DNA of 47,952 bases. It comes from DATIYF01 sp035517775. Lineage in GTDB: Bacteria; Acidobacteriota; Terriglobia; Terriglobales; Acidobacteriaceae. Where the stretch lies: the NCBI GenBank assembly GCA_035517775.1, contig DATIYF010000043.1, forward strand, positions 1 through 47,952, written 5' to 3'. Positions 36,041 through 44,076 of this stretch are shown in pieces. Made by a program: the position numbers and the translations under genes. Positions within the stretch are counted from its first letter, which is position 1. Each line of letters begins with the position of its first letter. The notes below the pieces were generated by a model. The model did no database searches. It was given only the letters and a program-made list of their open reading frames with translations, and was not told where the DNA came from.

Positions 36041-36069
36041 TTGACTCCCGGCAATGGATACAATATACA
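36041..36069 (+). promoter_or_regulatory. Sigma-70 promoter of the S9 peptidase gene
   Basis: TTGACT (36041-36046), a 17-base spacer, TATACA (36064-36069). The dyad variant 36056-36068 overlaps the spacer and the -10. The -35 hexamer equals those of the two Hyp operons. The start codon is 75 bases downstream. Confidence 0.55.
36056..36068. promoter_or_regulatory. Near-perfect 13-bp dyad between the two peptidase genes
   Basis: GGATACAATATAC differs from the exact copies at 10902 and 15421 by one base. It lies in the divergent gap of the DUF885 and DPP-IV-like genes, and links the peptidases to the Hyp operons. Confidence 0.58.
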
Positions 36070-36143
36070 TAATGCCCGTTCCGCATCGAAGATAAAAAAG
36101 TGGCTGCGCCAATTTACAGGAATGACATCTGCACGGGGGGATC

Positions 36144-38441
36144 ATGCGTCCAAGTTTCAGGCGATGGATTGAAATCAGCGTTGTCGTGGGCTCGGTCGCG
36201 GTTCCCGTTGTGGCCCAGGGTAGGTTGCAGGATTACCAGAGAGCGGAAAGTTTTCTTTCCGCCAATCTCACCCGACGTATTTACATCGCCGAAGTGGAAC
36301 CCCACTGGATCGAGAAAACTGACCGCTTCTGGTATCGCAAGACCAGTCCCAAGGGTACGGAGTTCATCCTGGTAGATGCGGAGCATAACACCTCGGCTCC
36401 GGCGTTCGATCAGGAGAAGCTCGCCAATGCTGTTAGCGTTGCGGCAAAGCGCCAATATGCTGCCACGAAGTTGCCTTTTGAGAGTTTCGATTACCTCGAA
36501 AATGGCAAAGCTATACGATTCACGGCCGATAAAGTGGAGTGGACGTGCAGCCTGGCCACGTACGAATGCAAACAGTCGCCCGCGGAAGACCCGAACGAAG
36601 TGCTTTCTCCGAACAAGGAGTGGGCGGCCTATGTGAAAGATCACAACCTTTTTCTGCGTGACGTTGCCACCGGCCAGGTCGTGCAGTTGACGCAGGACGG
36701 CGTGCCGGGCTGGGACTACGCTGCGCCGCTGCCATCGCTACAGCTGATGGTCGAGCAGGGTACGGAGGAGGTTAAGCAGCCGGCGGGCGTCTTCTGGTCG
36801 CCGGATTCCTCCAAGCTCGTGACCTATCGCATTGACTCGCGGCCGGCCGGCCGCTTCCCCAGCATTCAATATGTTCCACCAGATCAATTGCGGCCGAAAG
36901 CTTACAGCGTGGTGTATCCGCTGCCGGGAGAGGTGCTGCCGACAGCGCAGCCCATCATCTTCGACGTGCCCTCGGCGCAGAGGATCGAGGTCAAGACGCC
37001 CCCGCTGGAACTTCCTTTCCAGGACGGACCGGGTTTCGAATGGCTGCCCGACAGCCAGAGTTTCTACTACGACTATGAGACGCGCGGCTCGAAAAGCGAA
37101 GAACTGCGCGTGGTGGATGCCAATAGCGGCGAGCAGCGAGTAGTGATTCACGAGCAATCGGAGCAATACGTTGATCCCGGCGAAACTTTTTTCCGATTCG
37201 TTCACGACGGCGGAGAAGTCCTCTGGTCCTCCGAACGCGACGGCTGGAACCATCTTTATTTGACAAACGCGAAGACCGGCCAACTGGAAAACCAGGTGAC
37301 CGACGGCTCCTGGGTGGTGGACAAGATCGAATACGTGGATGAAAAAGGCCGGCGCGTCTATTTTCTCGCCAATGGCCGCGAAAAAGGCGAGGACCCGTAC
37401 CAGACGCATCTCTACTGCATTGGCCTTGACGGCAAGGGCCTCACGCTGCTTTCTCCTGAGAACGCCGATCACACGGTCAGCGTTTCCCCCGACGGCCAGT
37501 TCTTTGTTGACAACTATTCCCGGCCCGATCTGCCGGGAAAGTCGGTTCTGCGCCGTACCCGCGACGGCTCAGAGGTTCGCACCCTCGAAGCTACCGATGC
37601 GAGCGCATTGCTGGCCACGGGCTGGAAGTATCCCGAAGCATTCCAGGGCAAAGCCGCCGACGGCCAGACGGATTTGTACGGCCTGATCTGGCGTCCCTCG
37701 AATTTCGATTCCGCCAGGAAATATCCCATCGTGGAACACGTTTATACCGGGCCGCAGGGATTTTTTGTGCCCAAGACCTTCGGCGCGGCACTGCACTACT
37801 CGCTGCAGTCCATGGCTGAGCTCGGTTTTGTGGTGGTGATGGTGGACGGGCGGGGAACGACCGGGCGGTCACGCGCCTTTCACTTATTTTCCTACCACAA
37901 CCTGGGCGGCGCCTTCGAAGACCACGTTGCCATGATCAAGCAGATGGCCGACCGTTTTCCGTACATGGATATCTCGCGCGTGGGTATCTTCGGCACTTCG
38001 GCCGGCGGATACGGCGCAGCCCATGCCATGCTGGTGTTTCCAGATTTCTACAAGGTTTGCGTTTCCATCTCCGGCGATCACGATGCCCGCCTCGATAAAG
38101 CCTGGTGGAACGAACTTTACCAGGGATATCCGGTGGGCGAAGATTACGCGGCGCAATCGAACGTTACCATGGCCGGCCGCCTGCAAGGGCACTTGCTGCT
38201 CGAGCACGGAGACGTGGATGAGAACGTCCATCCCGTGGAGACCATGCGCTTCGTGGATGCGCTGATGAGGGCCAATAAGAATTTTGACATGCTGTTCGTT
38301 CCCAACATGTTTCACGGAGAAGGGAAGAACCTTTACCTGGTCCGGCGGCGCTGGGACTACTTCGTGCAGAACCTGCTGGGCGTAACCCCGCCGGCGAATT
38401 TCAAAATCGAGATTCAATCGGCAGCGGACGCCGCAAATTAA
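36144..38441 (+). CDS. S9-family dipeptidyl peptidase IV-like enzyme
   Basis: 765 residues with an N-terminal signal-like segment (ISVVVGSVAVPVVAQG), an eight-bladed DPP-IV N-terminal propeller and a C-terminal alpha/beta-hydrolase. The catalytic triad is S619 in FGTSAGGYG, D692 in HGDVDENVHPV and H724 in MFHGEG. DPP-IV enzymes remove Xaa-Pro dipeptides, and many tolerate hydroxyproline or alanine at the second position. Extensins are Ser-Hyp/Pro-rich, so this enzyme would suit trimming of deglycosylated peptides in the periplasm. The start is ATG 36144, just after GGGGGG. The usual Glu pair that fixes the substrate N terminus was not located with certainty, so tri- or oligopeptidase activity is possible. 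Confidence 0.88.
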   Translation: MRPSFRRWIEISVVVGSVAVPVVAQGRLQDYQRAESFLSANLTRRIYIAEVEPHWIEKTDRFWYRKTSPKGTEFILVDAEHNTSAPAFDQEKLANAVSVAAKRQYAATKLPFESFDYLENGKAIRFTADKVEWTCSLATYECKQSPAEDPNEVLSPNKEWAAYVKDHNLFLRDVATGQVVQLTQDGVPGWDYAAPLPSLQLMVEQGTEEVKQPAGVFWSPDSSKLVTYRIDSRPAGRFPSIQYVPPDQLRPKAYSVVYPLPGEVLPTAQPIIFDVPSAQRIEVKTPPLELPFQDGPGFEWLPDSQSFYYDYETRGSKSEELRVVDANSGEQRVVIHEQSEQYVDPGETFFRFVHDGGEVLWSSERDGWNHLYLTNAKTGQLENQVTDGSWVVDKIEYVDEKGRRVYFLANGREKGEDPYQTHLYCIGLDGKGLTLLSPENADHTVSVSPDGQFFVDNYSRPDLPGKSVLRRTRDGSEVRTLEATDASALLATGWKYPEAFQGKAADGQTDLYGLIWRPSNFDSARKYPIVEHVYTGPQGFFVPKTFGAALHYSLQSMAELGFVVVMVDGRGTTGRSRAFHLFSYHNLGGAFEDHVAMIKQMADRFPYMDISRVGIFGTSAGGYGAAHAMLVFPDFYKVCVSISGDHDARLDKAWWNELYQGYPVGEDYAAQSNVTMAGRLQGHLLLEHGDVDENVHPVETMRFVDALMRANKNFDMLFVPNMFHGEGKNLYLVRRRWDYFVQNLLGVTPPANFKIEIQSAADAAN

Positions 38442-38450
38442 GCGTCTCTG

Positions 38451-40532
38451 CTATGAACGCTCAAGCAGGCTCCAAACCTGCATCGCCGCTGGATCGCGGT
38501 TTGCCCAGGCATAATACGGGATGAACGTGAGCGGCACTGGCTTCCTCTGTGCCTCACCGCCGCGGTATCGAGCGTAAAGCGGAGCACGCCCCGAGGAGCG
38601 TTGGTAGGCCACGCCTTTCTGTTGCAGCACAACTACTCCGCCGAGCAGATCGCTGCGAAATTCGCTGTGAAACGCGGCGTCCGCGTTGCGGCTGCCGTTC
38701 ACAGCCACGTCACTCAGGGCAGTCCCTGACGGCTGATCCAGTTCTTCCAGGCAGTAGATGAGCGGGCCGCGGGCAACTGCGACTCGGCCCGTATCATCCG
38801 CCACCCGCGGGTTTGCCTCCATCACGCGAACTGGCATGGGCATGTCAAGCCGAATGCGATCCCCGGGCGACCAGCGGCGTCGAAGGGGTAAATACTTCCC
38901 GGAAGTCACGCCAGCCATAACTTTGCCGTTTACAGAGACCGTGGCTTCTTCAGCCCAGCCAGGAATGCGCAGGAACAGCGTGAATTCCGTGACCTGGACG
39001 GGAGTGAGGGCAATGTCCACCGTCCCCTCCCAGGGGTAATTGGTCTTTTGCGTGATTTTCAGCGGAACCCCGTTTTCCAGACGCCAGTTCAGTTCCGAGT
39101 CGTTATAAAGATGAACATAAATGCCTTCGCTGCTGGTGCTGTAAAAATAGCCGGGCAGCGAACCAAAGGTGCGCTCCAGGTTCGGGGGGCAGCAGGTAAC
39201 GTCGTACCAGGGATTGCGGATCTTGTCCCCGAAGGAGGGATCGAAGGCAAGAGGATTGCGGTAGCAATACATAGTGCCGTCGAGCGACATGCCTGAATTA
39301 ATTCCGTTGTAGAGCGCCCGCTCAATCACATCGGTGAACTTGGCGTCACCCGTGGCCGCCAGCATGCGCCAGTTCCACATCATGTTGCCGATGGCGGCGC
39401 AGCTCTCGCCATAGGCGCGATCGTTGGGCAGTTCGTATGCGTCGCCAAAGGCCTCGCCCTCGGCCCGCGATCCCACCCCACCCGTGATGTACATCTTGGT
39501 GGAGGTCATGTCGTCCCAGAGCCGGTTCAAAGCCTGCCAGTACGCGGGATCGCCGGTTTCCAGGTAGTAATCGGTCGCACCACAGCAGGCGTACATGGCC
39601 CGCACGGCGTGGCCTTCCAGCTTGGTGCGCTCGGTGAAGGGCCGCCCGCAAAACATGTAAACCATTCGGCGCTCGGGGAAGCTGATGCGCTCATCACCAT
39701 TCAGGATGTAGCTGGCAAGGTCGAGTTGCCGCTTGTCGCCGGTGGTGCGGTAGAGCTCAATCAGCGCCATTTCAATTTCTGGATGTCCTGCGATGATGGG
39801 CTTCTTGGGTGCCGGCCCGTAGTTCGGCAACAGAAAATCGTTTACAAAGCGAATGCCGGTGTCGAGCATCTTTCGCTCGCCGGTACCGCGATAGAAGGCA
39901 ATGGCGCCCTGCAGCATGTGCCCCATGTTGTAAAGCTCGTGGCCGACGGCCTGAGTCTCAGGCAGCATTCGCTCCTTGGCGCGGTCGCCAACGTAGTAGG
40001 TGTTCAGGTAGCCGCTCGGCTCCTGCACGGAAGCCACAAGATCAATGATGTTTTCAGCGGTTTCACGCAGCGCGGGCCGGTCGCCCGATTGCAGCACGAA
40101 CCCAACCGCTTCGGTCCACTTGTAAACGTCAGAATCGGAGAATACCGGCCCGATCTGCGGAGTATCGCTCTTGCCCACCAGGCGGCGAAAGTTGTTCATG
40201 CGCCCGTTGGCTTCGAGCAGGTCATGCATCGTAGGAATGCTTTTGGTGACGTTAATCTGGCGGCGCTGCCCCCACAGGCCGCTCTCTACGCTCACAGCCC
40301 GGACCGGAATGTCATGCAGCTTGGCATAAGGCGAGCGGGCGAGATTTTCGACACCCTGGTCCTGCCAGCCTGGAGTGCCGGTCGAGGAAGAACTCGCTTC
40401 CTGTGCGACACTCGTGCCAACGGCGCCGGTCTGCCCGGCAAGCAACCCCTGCGCGGGCACACAAGAGAGCGCAGCGGCGGAAAGCGCAGTGGTGACGAAC
40501 TGCCGGCGCGAGAGCTCAGGGGTGCGAGTCAT
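38451..40532 (-). CDS. Exported GH127 beta-L-arabinofuranosidase
   Basis: Closest in motifs to Bifidobacterium HypBA1, which cleaves beta-L-arabinofuranose from hydroxyproline-linked chains. 693 residues from ATG 40532 (GAGGAG 7 bases upstream), with a twin-arginine leader SRRQFVTTALSAAALS. The zinc-thiolate catalytic site is complete: acid/base E360 in GEAFG, zinc ligands E376 and C378 in YGESCAAIG, and C447-C448 in DVTCCPPNLER, the first Cys being the nucleophile. A C-terminal beta-sandwich follows. It differs strongly from the DUF1680 protein at 13454, so the window has two separate types. It is divergent from the TPR-CRTAC1-TonB group and convergent with the S9 peptidase, 9 bases apart. 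Other beta-L-Araf glycans, such as those of rhamnogalacturonan II, are alternative substrates. Confidence 0.9.
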   Translation of the reverse strand: MTRTPELSRRQFVTTALSAAALSCVPAQGLLAGQTGAVGTSVAQEASSSSTGTPGWQDQGVENLARSPYAKLHDIPVRAVSVESGLWGQRRQINVTKSIPTMHDLLEANGRMNNFRRLVGKSDTPQIGPVFSDSDVYKWTEAVGFVLQSGDRPALRETAENIIDLVASVQEPSGYLNTYYVGDRAKERMLPETQAVGHELYNMGHMLQGAIAFYRGTGERKMLDTGIRFVNDFLLPNYGPAPKKPIIAGHPEIEMALIELYRTTGDKRQLDLASYILNGDERISFPERRMVYMFCGRPFTERTKLEGHAVRAMYACCGATDYYLETGDPAYWQALNRLWDDMTSTKMYITGGVGSRAEGEAFGDAYELPNDRAYGESCAAIGNMMWNWRMLAATGDAKFTDVIERALYNGINSGMSLDGTMYCYRNPLAFDPSFGDKIRNPWYDVTCCPPNLERTFGSLPGYFYSTSSEGIYVHLYNDSELNWRLENGVPLKITQKTNYPWEGTVDIALTPVQVTEFTLFLRIPGWAEEATVSVNGKVMAGVTSGKYLPLRRRWSPGDRIRLDMPMPVRVMEANPRVADDTGRVAVARGPLIYCLEELDQPSGTALSDVAVNGSRNADAAFHSEFRSDLLGGVVVLQQKGVAYQRSSGRAPLYARYRGGEAQRKPVPLTFIPYYAWANRDPAAMQVWSLLERS

Positions 40533-40648
40533 AGTCTTCTCCTCAGTTTTGTGTGAGATCACCGGGCCGCAAGACCGAGCGCGGAGGCATTATAACGCTG
40601 CTTCTCGTAAACGTTTGCTCACTTTCGCCGCACGGCAGCTCGCGTATA

Positions 40649-42145
40649 ATGGCATACCCGATGGGTCTGTTGAAGGGTCTCGGTGCTGCGGTCCTGCTCC
40701 TGGTTGTTCCCGCGGGCGCGCAGCCGGGTCCCGCCAGCGTCGAGGCCGTAAAGTCTGCCCTCCGCGCCGGCGAATTTCAAAGAGCAATTGCGCTCACGCG
40801 CACCGCACTCAAGCAAGCGCCCGGCAACGCCCAGCTCTGGACCTTGCAGGGCATCGCCTTTGCCAGCGAACGCAACCAGCGTGAGGCGTTGGCCTCATTC
40901 CAGCAAGCCCTGAAAATCGCTCCTGACTATCTTCCTGCGCTGGAGGGCGCCGCTCAAATCGAATACCAGACCGGTGGCAAAGATGCCGCCGCGCTGCTGA
41001 GTCGCGTGCTGAAACAGCGGCCCGATGATCCGACCAGCCACGCCATGTTGGGGGTGCTAGCTTACCGCCAGCAGGACTGTTCCTCCGCGGTGCAGCACTT
41101 CGAGAGAAGCGCCTCTTTGATTGAATCACAGCCCGAGGCCATGCGCGAGTATGGCGTCTGCCTTCTGCGCCTAAAGCAGACTGACCGCGCGGTCGCCGCA
41201 TTTCAGCGCCTGCTGGCCCTTCGTCCCAATGATCCAGTAGAACGCCGCAACGTGGCCGGAGCGGAACTTGCGGCTGGGGAAGCCAAAGAGGCCCTGAACA
41301 CGCTGCAGCCGCTTTTGCAGGCAGAAGATCCTGAAGTGCACACCTTGGCGCTGGCGGCTTCCGCCTATGAAGCTGACGGCAATACCCCCAGGGCGGTGGA
41401 GTTGCTGCGCAAGGCGATCGTGATGGACCCCCGAGAGGTGGATCTTTATGTCCAGTTCGCCGACATTTCTTTTGCCCACCAGTCTTTTCAGGTGGGCGTG
41501 GATATGATCAACGCCGGCCTCGCGCTACAGCCGAAATCGGCTGCTCTTTACCTGGCGCGCGGCATCCTGTACGTGCAAATGGCGGAGTATGACAAGGCCG
41601 AATCGGACTTTCAGCGCGCCAATGAGCTGGATCCGCAACAGGCTGTCGGCTCGGCGGCCGAGGGCCTGGCCGCGGTGCAGAGCAACAATCTGGATGCAGC
41701 GCTCGCCACCGTGCGGGCAAAGCTGGCTAAGCATCCCAACGATGCTTATCTCCTCTATCTGCAGGCCGACATTCTCGCGCACCAGGGGCCGGCGCCGGGA
41801 ACGGCGCAGTTCCAGAAGGCGCAGCTTTCGGCGGAGAAAGCGATTGCTCTTCAACCTTCTCTGGTTTCCGCCCGCGATATTCTGGCCAAGCTCTATATGC
41901 AAGCCGGGCAAAAGCAGAAGGCCATTGAACAGTGCCGGCGCGCTCTGCAGGACAATCCTGAAGACCAGGTGGCGCTATATCACCTAGTAATGGCCCTGAG
42001 AGAAACGCCCGAGAAGAGCGAAATTCCAGGGCTATTGAAAAGGCTGGCCCAGCTTCGCGAGCAAACAACCAGGGAAGAATCCGAGCGCAATCGCTACAAG
42101 CTGGTGGAAGAAAATAGTGGGGCGCAGCCGCCCTCCCAGCCCTGA
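40649..42145 (+). CDS. Exported tetratricopeptide-repeat protein
   Basis: 498 residues from ATG 40649; an ATG at 40661 gives the signal peptide MGLLKGLGAAVLLLVVPAGAQ and may be the true start. There is no clear ribosome site, and TATAAT (40645-40650) overlaps the first ATG, so a nearly leaderless message is possible. About ten or more TPR pairs fill the protein (EFQRAIALTRTALKQAPGNAQLWTLQG, NQREALASFQQALKIAPDYLPALEGAA). It is followed 17 bases later by a CRTAC1-type gene and then a TonB receptor. The first 100 residues are very similar to the truncated protein at the right edge, so it belongs to a recurring module. Scaffold or binding function; no catalytic motif. Confidence 0.83.
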   Translation: MAYPMGLLKGLGAAVLLLVVPAGAQPGPASVEAVKSALRAGEFQRAIALTRTALKQAPGNAQLWTLQGIAFASERNQREALASFQQALKIAPDYLPALEGAAQIEYQTGGKDAAALLSRVLKQRPDDPTSHAMLGVLAYRQQDCSSAVQHFERSASLIESQPEAMREYGVCLLRLKQTDRAVAAFQRLLALRPNDPVERRNVAGAELAAGEAKEALNTLQPLLQAEDPEVHTLALAASAYEADGNTPRAVELLRKAIVMDPREVDLYVQFADISFAHQSFQVGVDMINAGLALQPKSAALYLARGILYVQMAEYDKAESDFQRANELDPQQAVGSAAEGLAAVQSNNLDAALATVRAKLAKHPNDAYLLYLQADILAHQGPAPGTAQFQKAQLSAEKAIALQPSLVSARDILAKLYMQAGQKQKAIEQCRRALQDNPEDQVALYHLVMALRETPEKSEIPGLLKRLAQLREQTTREESERNRYKLVEENSGAQPPSQP

Positions 42146-42162
42146 CTGCCAAAGACAACCCT

Positions 42163-43929
42163 ATGCTTTTTAATCGGCGCAGCTTCGTAAGGCTTTCCCT
42201 GGGTTCGGCCGCTGCTCTGGCGGCGAAGCGGCTGGTGGCGCAAGGCGTTGCTACTCACACCGCCCAGGCACAAAAGCGGCCTGCACCTTCCGGAAGGCCA
42301 TTTGACGCGCATTTTACCGATATTGCCAAGGCCGCCGGCCTGCGCGAGCCGGTCATTTACGGCGGGGTGGACGAAAAAAAATACATTCTGGAAGCGGTGG
42401 GCTGCGGGTGCGCCTTCCTCGATTATGACAATGACGGTTGGATGGATATTTTCATCCTGTGCGGCACGCGCCTGGAGGGAGCGCCGCCCACAGCCACTAA
42501 CCGGCTCTACAAGAACAATCGCGATGGGACATTTACCGACGTTACCGACAAGGCAGGACTCCGGGCTGTCGGCTGGGCCTCGGCCGTGTGCGTGGGCGAT
42601 TACAACAATGACGGCTTGGAGGATCTCTTCTGCACTTACTACGGGCAGAACCGCCTTTATCGCAACAATGGCGACGGCACCTTTAGCGATGTGACCAAGT
42701 CTGCCGGACTACTGGATGAAGAACAACGATGGGGCGCGGGCTGCAGCTTCGTGGATTACAACCGCGACGGCCATCTCGACCTGTTCGTCTCGAATTACGT
42801 GCGCTTTTCGTTTGAGCATGCACCCGTGCCCGGAGAAAACTCAACCTGCACCTGGAAAGGCATTCCGGTGGAATGCGGCCCACGCGGGCTGCCCACGGGC
42901 CGGCATTCCCTCTACCGCAACAATGGCGATGGCACCTTCACCGATGTCAGCCAACAATCCGGCATCGCCAAAGCGACCGGCTGCTATGGCATGACGGTGG
43001 TGGCCGCCGATTTCGACGAAGACGGCTGGCCCGACATTTACGTGGCCTGCGACTCCACTCCCAGCTTGCTGTTCATGAACAATCACGATGGCACCTTCCG
43101 CGAGGAAGGCGTCTTGCGTGGAGTGGCGCTGAGCGATGACGGCGCCGAGCAAGCCGGAATGGGAGTCGGCATCGGCGACTACGATCTGGATGGGCAGCTG
43201 GACCTGCTCAAGACCCATTTCTCTGATGACGCCAGCGGCCTTTACCACAACGATGACAAGGGCAACTTCACCGACGTCACCCGCAGATCAAAGATTGGAG
43301 TGGAAACCCGCTACACCGGCTGGGGCGCCGGCATTGTGGACCTGGATAATGACGGCTACCCCGACTTGTTCTGGGTGACGGGAAGCGTCTACCCGGAGAT
43401 CGAACGCAAATTGCCGCAATATCCCAACAAGACGCCTCGAGTTCTGTTCCGCAACCTGGGAAATGGAACTTTCGAGGAACTTCTCGATCTCGGCGGACCG
43501 GCGATCGCGGAGGCACATTGCAGCCGCGGCTGCGCCTTCGGCGATTTTGACAATGACGGCGATCTGGACGTCCTGATCGTCAACCTGAACGAGCCGCCCT
43601 CGTTGTTACGGAATGATCTGAGCGGCAAGCAGAACTGGATTAAGGTCAAGCTTCAGGGGGTAAAGTCGAACCGCTCTGCGATCGGGGCGCGCGTGCTGGT
43701 GCGTTATGAAAAGAAAGTTCAGGCGCAGGCGGTGGTGAGCCAGTCGAGTTTCTACTCCGCCAACGATCCGCGTTTGCACTTTGGCCTGGGCTCGGCGGAG
43801 CTTGCGGAGGTTGAAGTCTTTTGGCCCAACGGCTTGCACGAGACTCTGAAAGCGGTCAAAGCCAACCAGTTAATCACCCTCAAAGAGGGCTCGGGGATCA
43901 TTCCCAGCCTGGGGTGGGGCAGGCCTTAG
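42163..43929 (+). CDS. CRTAC1-type FG-GAP / ASPIC-UnbV protein, Tat-exported
   Basis: 588 residues. The twin-arginine leader is NRRSFVRLSLGSAAALAA. FG-GAP repeats with calcium loops (LDYDNDGWMDIFILC, GDYNNDGLEDLFCTY, VDYNRDGHLDLFVSN) are followed by the ASPIC/UnbV end (NWIKVKLQGVKSNRSAIGARV ... DPRLHFGLGSAELAEVEVFWPNG). Located directly after a TPR gene (17 bases) and before a TonB receptor, the same combination as at 20226-30231. Probably a folded, calcium-bound beta-propeller exported by Tat and working with its TPR partner. The function of the family is unsettled. Confidence 0.87.
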   Translation: MLFNRRSFVRLSLGSAAALAAKRLVAQGVATHTAQAQKRPAPSGRPFDAHFTDIAKAAGLREPVIYGGVDEKKYILEAVGCGCAFLDYDNDGWMDIFILCGTRLEGAPPTATNRLYKNNRDGTFTDVTDKAGLRAVGWASAVCVGDYNNDGLEDLFCTYYGQNRLYRNNGDGTFSDVTKSAGLLDEEQRWGAGCSFVDYNRDGHLDLFVSNYVRFSFEHAPVPGENSTCTWKGIPVECGPRGLPTGRHSLYRNNGDGTFTDVSQQSGIAKATGCYGMTVVAADFDEDGWPDIYVACDSTPSLLFMNNHDGTFREEGVLRGVALSDDGAEQAGMGVGIGDYDLDGQLDLLKTHFSDDASGLYHNDDKGNFTDVTRRSKIGVETRYTGWGAGIVDLDNDGYPDLFWVTGSVYPEIERKLPQYPNKTPRVLFRNLGNGTFEELLDLGGPAIAEAHCSRGCAFGDFDNDGDLDVLIVNLNEPPSLLRNDLSGKQNWIKVKLQGVKSNRSAIGARVLVRYEKKVQAQAVVSQSSFYSANDPRLHFGLGSAELAEVEVFWPNGLHETLKAVKANQLITLKEGSGIIPSLGWGRP

Positions 43930-43935
43930 GCCGGG

Positions 43936-43948
43936 ATATATTGTTTAC
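43936..43948. promoter_or_regulatory. Weak dyad-like site upstream of the second TonB receptor
   Basis: On the minus strand this reads GTAAACAATATAT, 9 of 13 positions of GGATACAATATCC; the core ACAATAT is kept. It lies upstream of the receptor promoter at 43975. Marginal on its own. Confidence 0.2.
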
Positions 43949-43974
43949 TTAATACTCTTCGCAGCAAAATCTGC

Positions 43975-44004
43975 TTGACAGTGAATGGGGAGTCGTCCTA
44001 TAAG
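43975..44004 (+). promoter_or_regulatory. Sigma-70 promoter of the second TonB receptor gene
   Basis: TTGACA (43975-43980), an 18-base spacer, TATAAG (43999-44004), 73 bases before the ATG. This argues that the receptor has its own promoter in addition to any read-through from the TPR-CRTAC1 pair. Confidence 0.55.
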
Positions 44005-44076
44005 TTCAGCAAACGTTTTCCTAAGTGGGCATCCGGACCAGGCTTTTCGCACAATTCGCCAGTAGGAGATGAGAAC

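Noticed and set aside
40645..40650. TATAAT overlapping the TPR start codon
   Set aside because: No acceptable -35 element at 16 to 18 bases; probably chance, so no promoter is reported.
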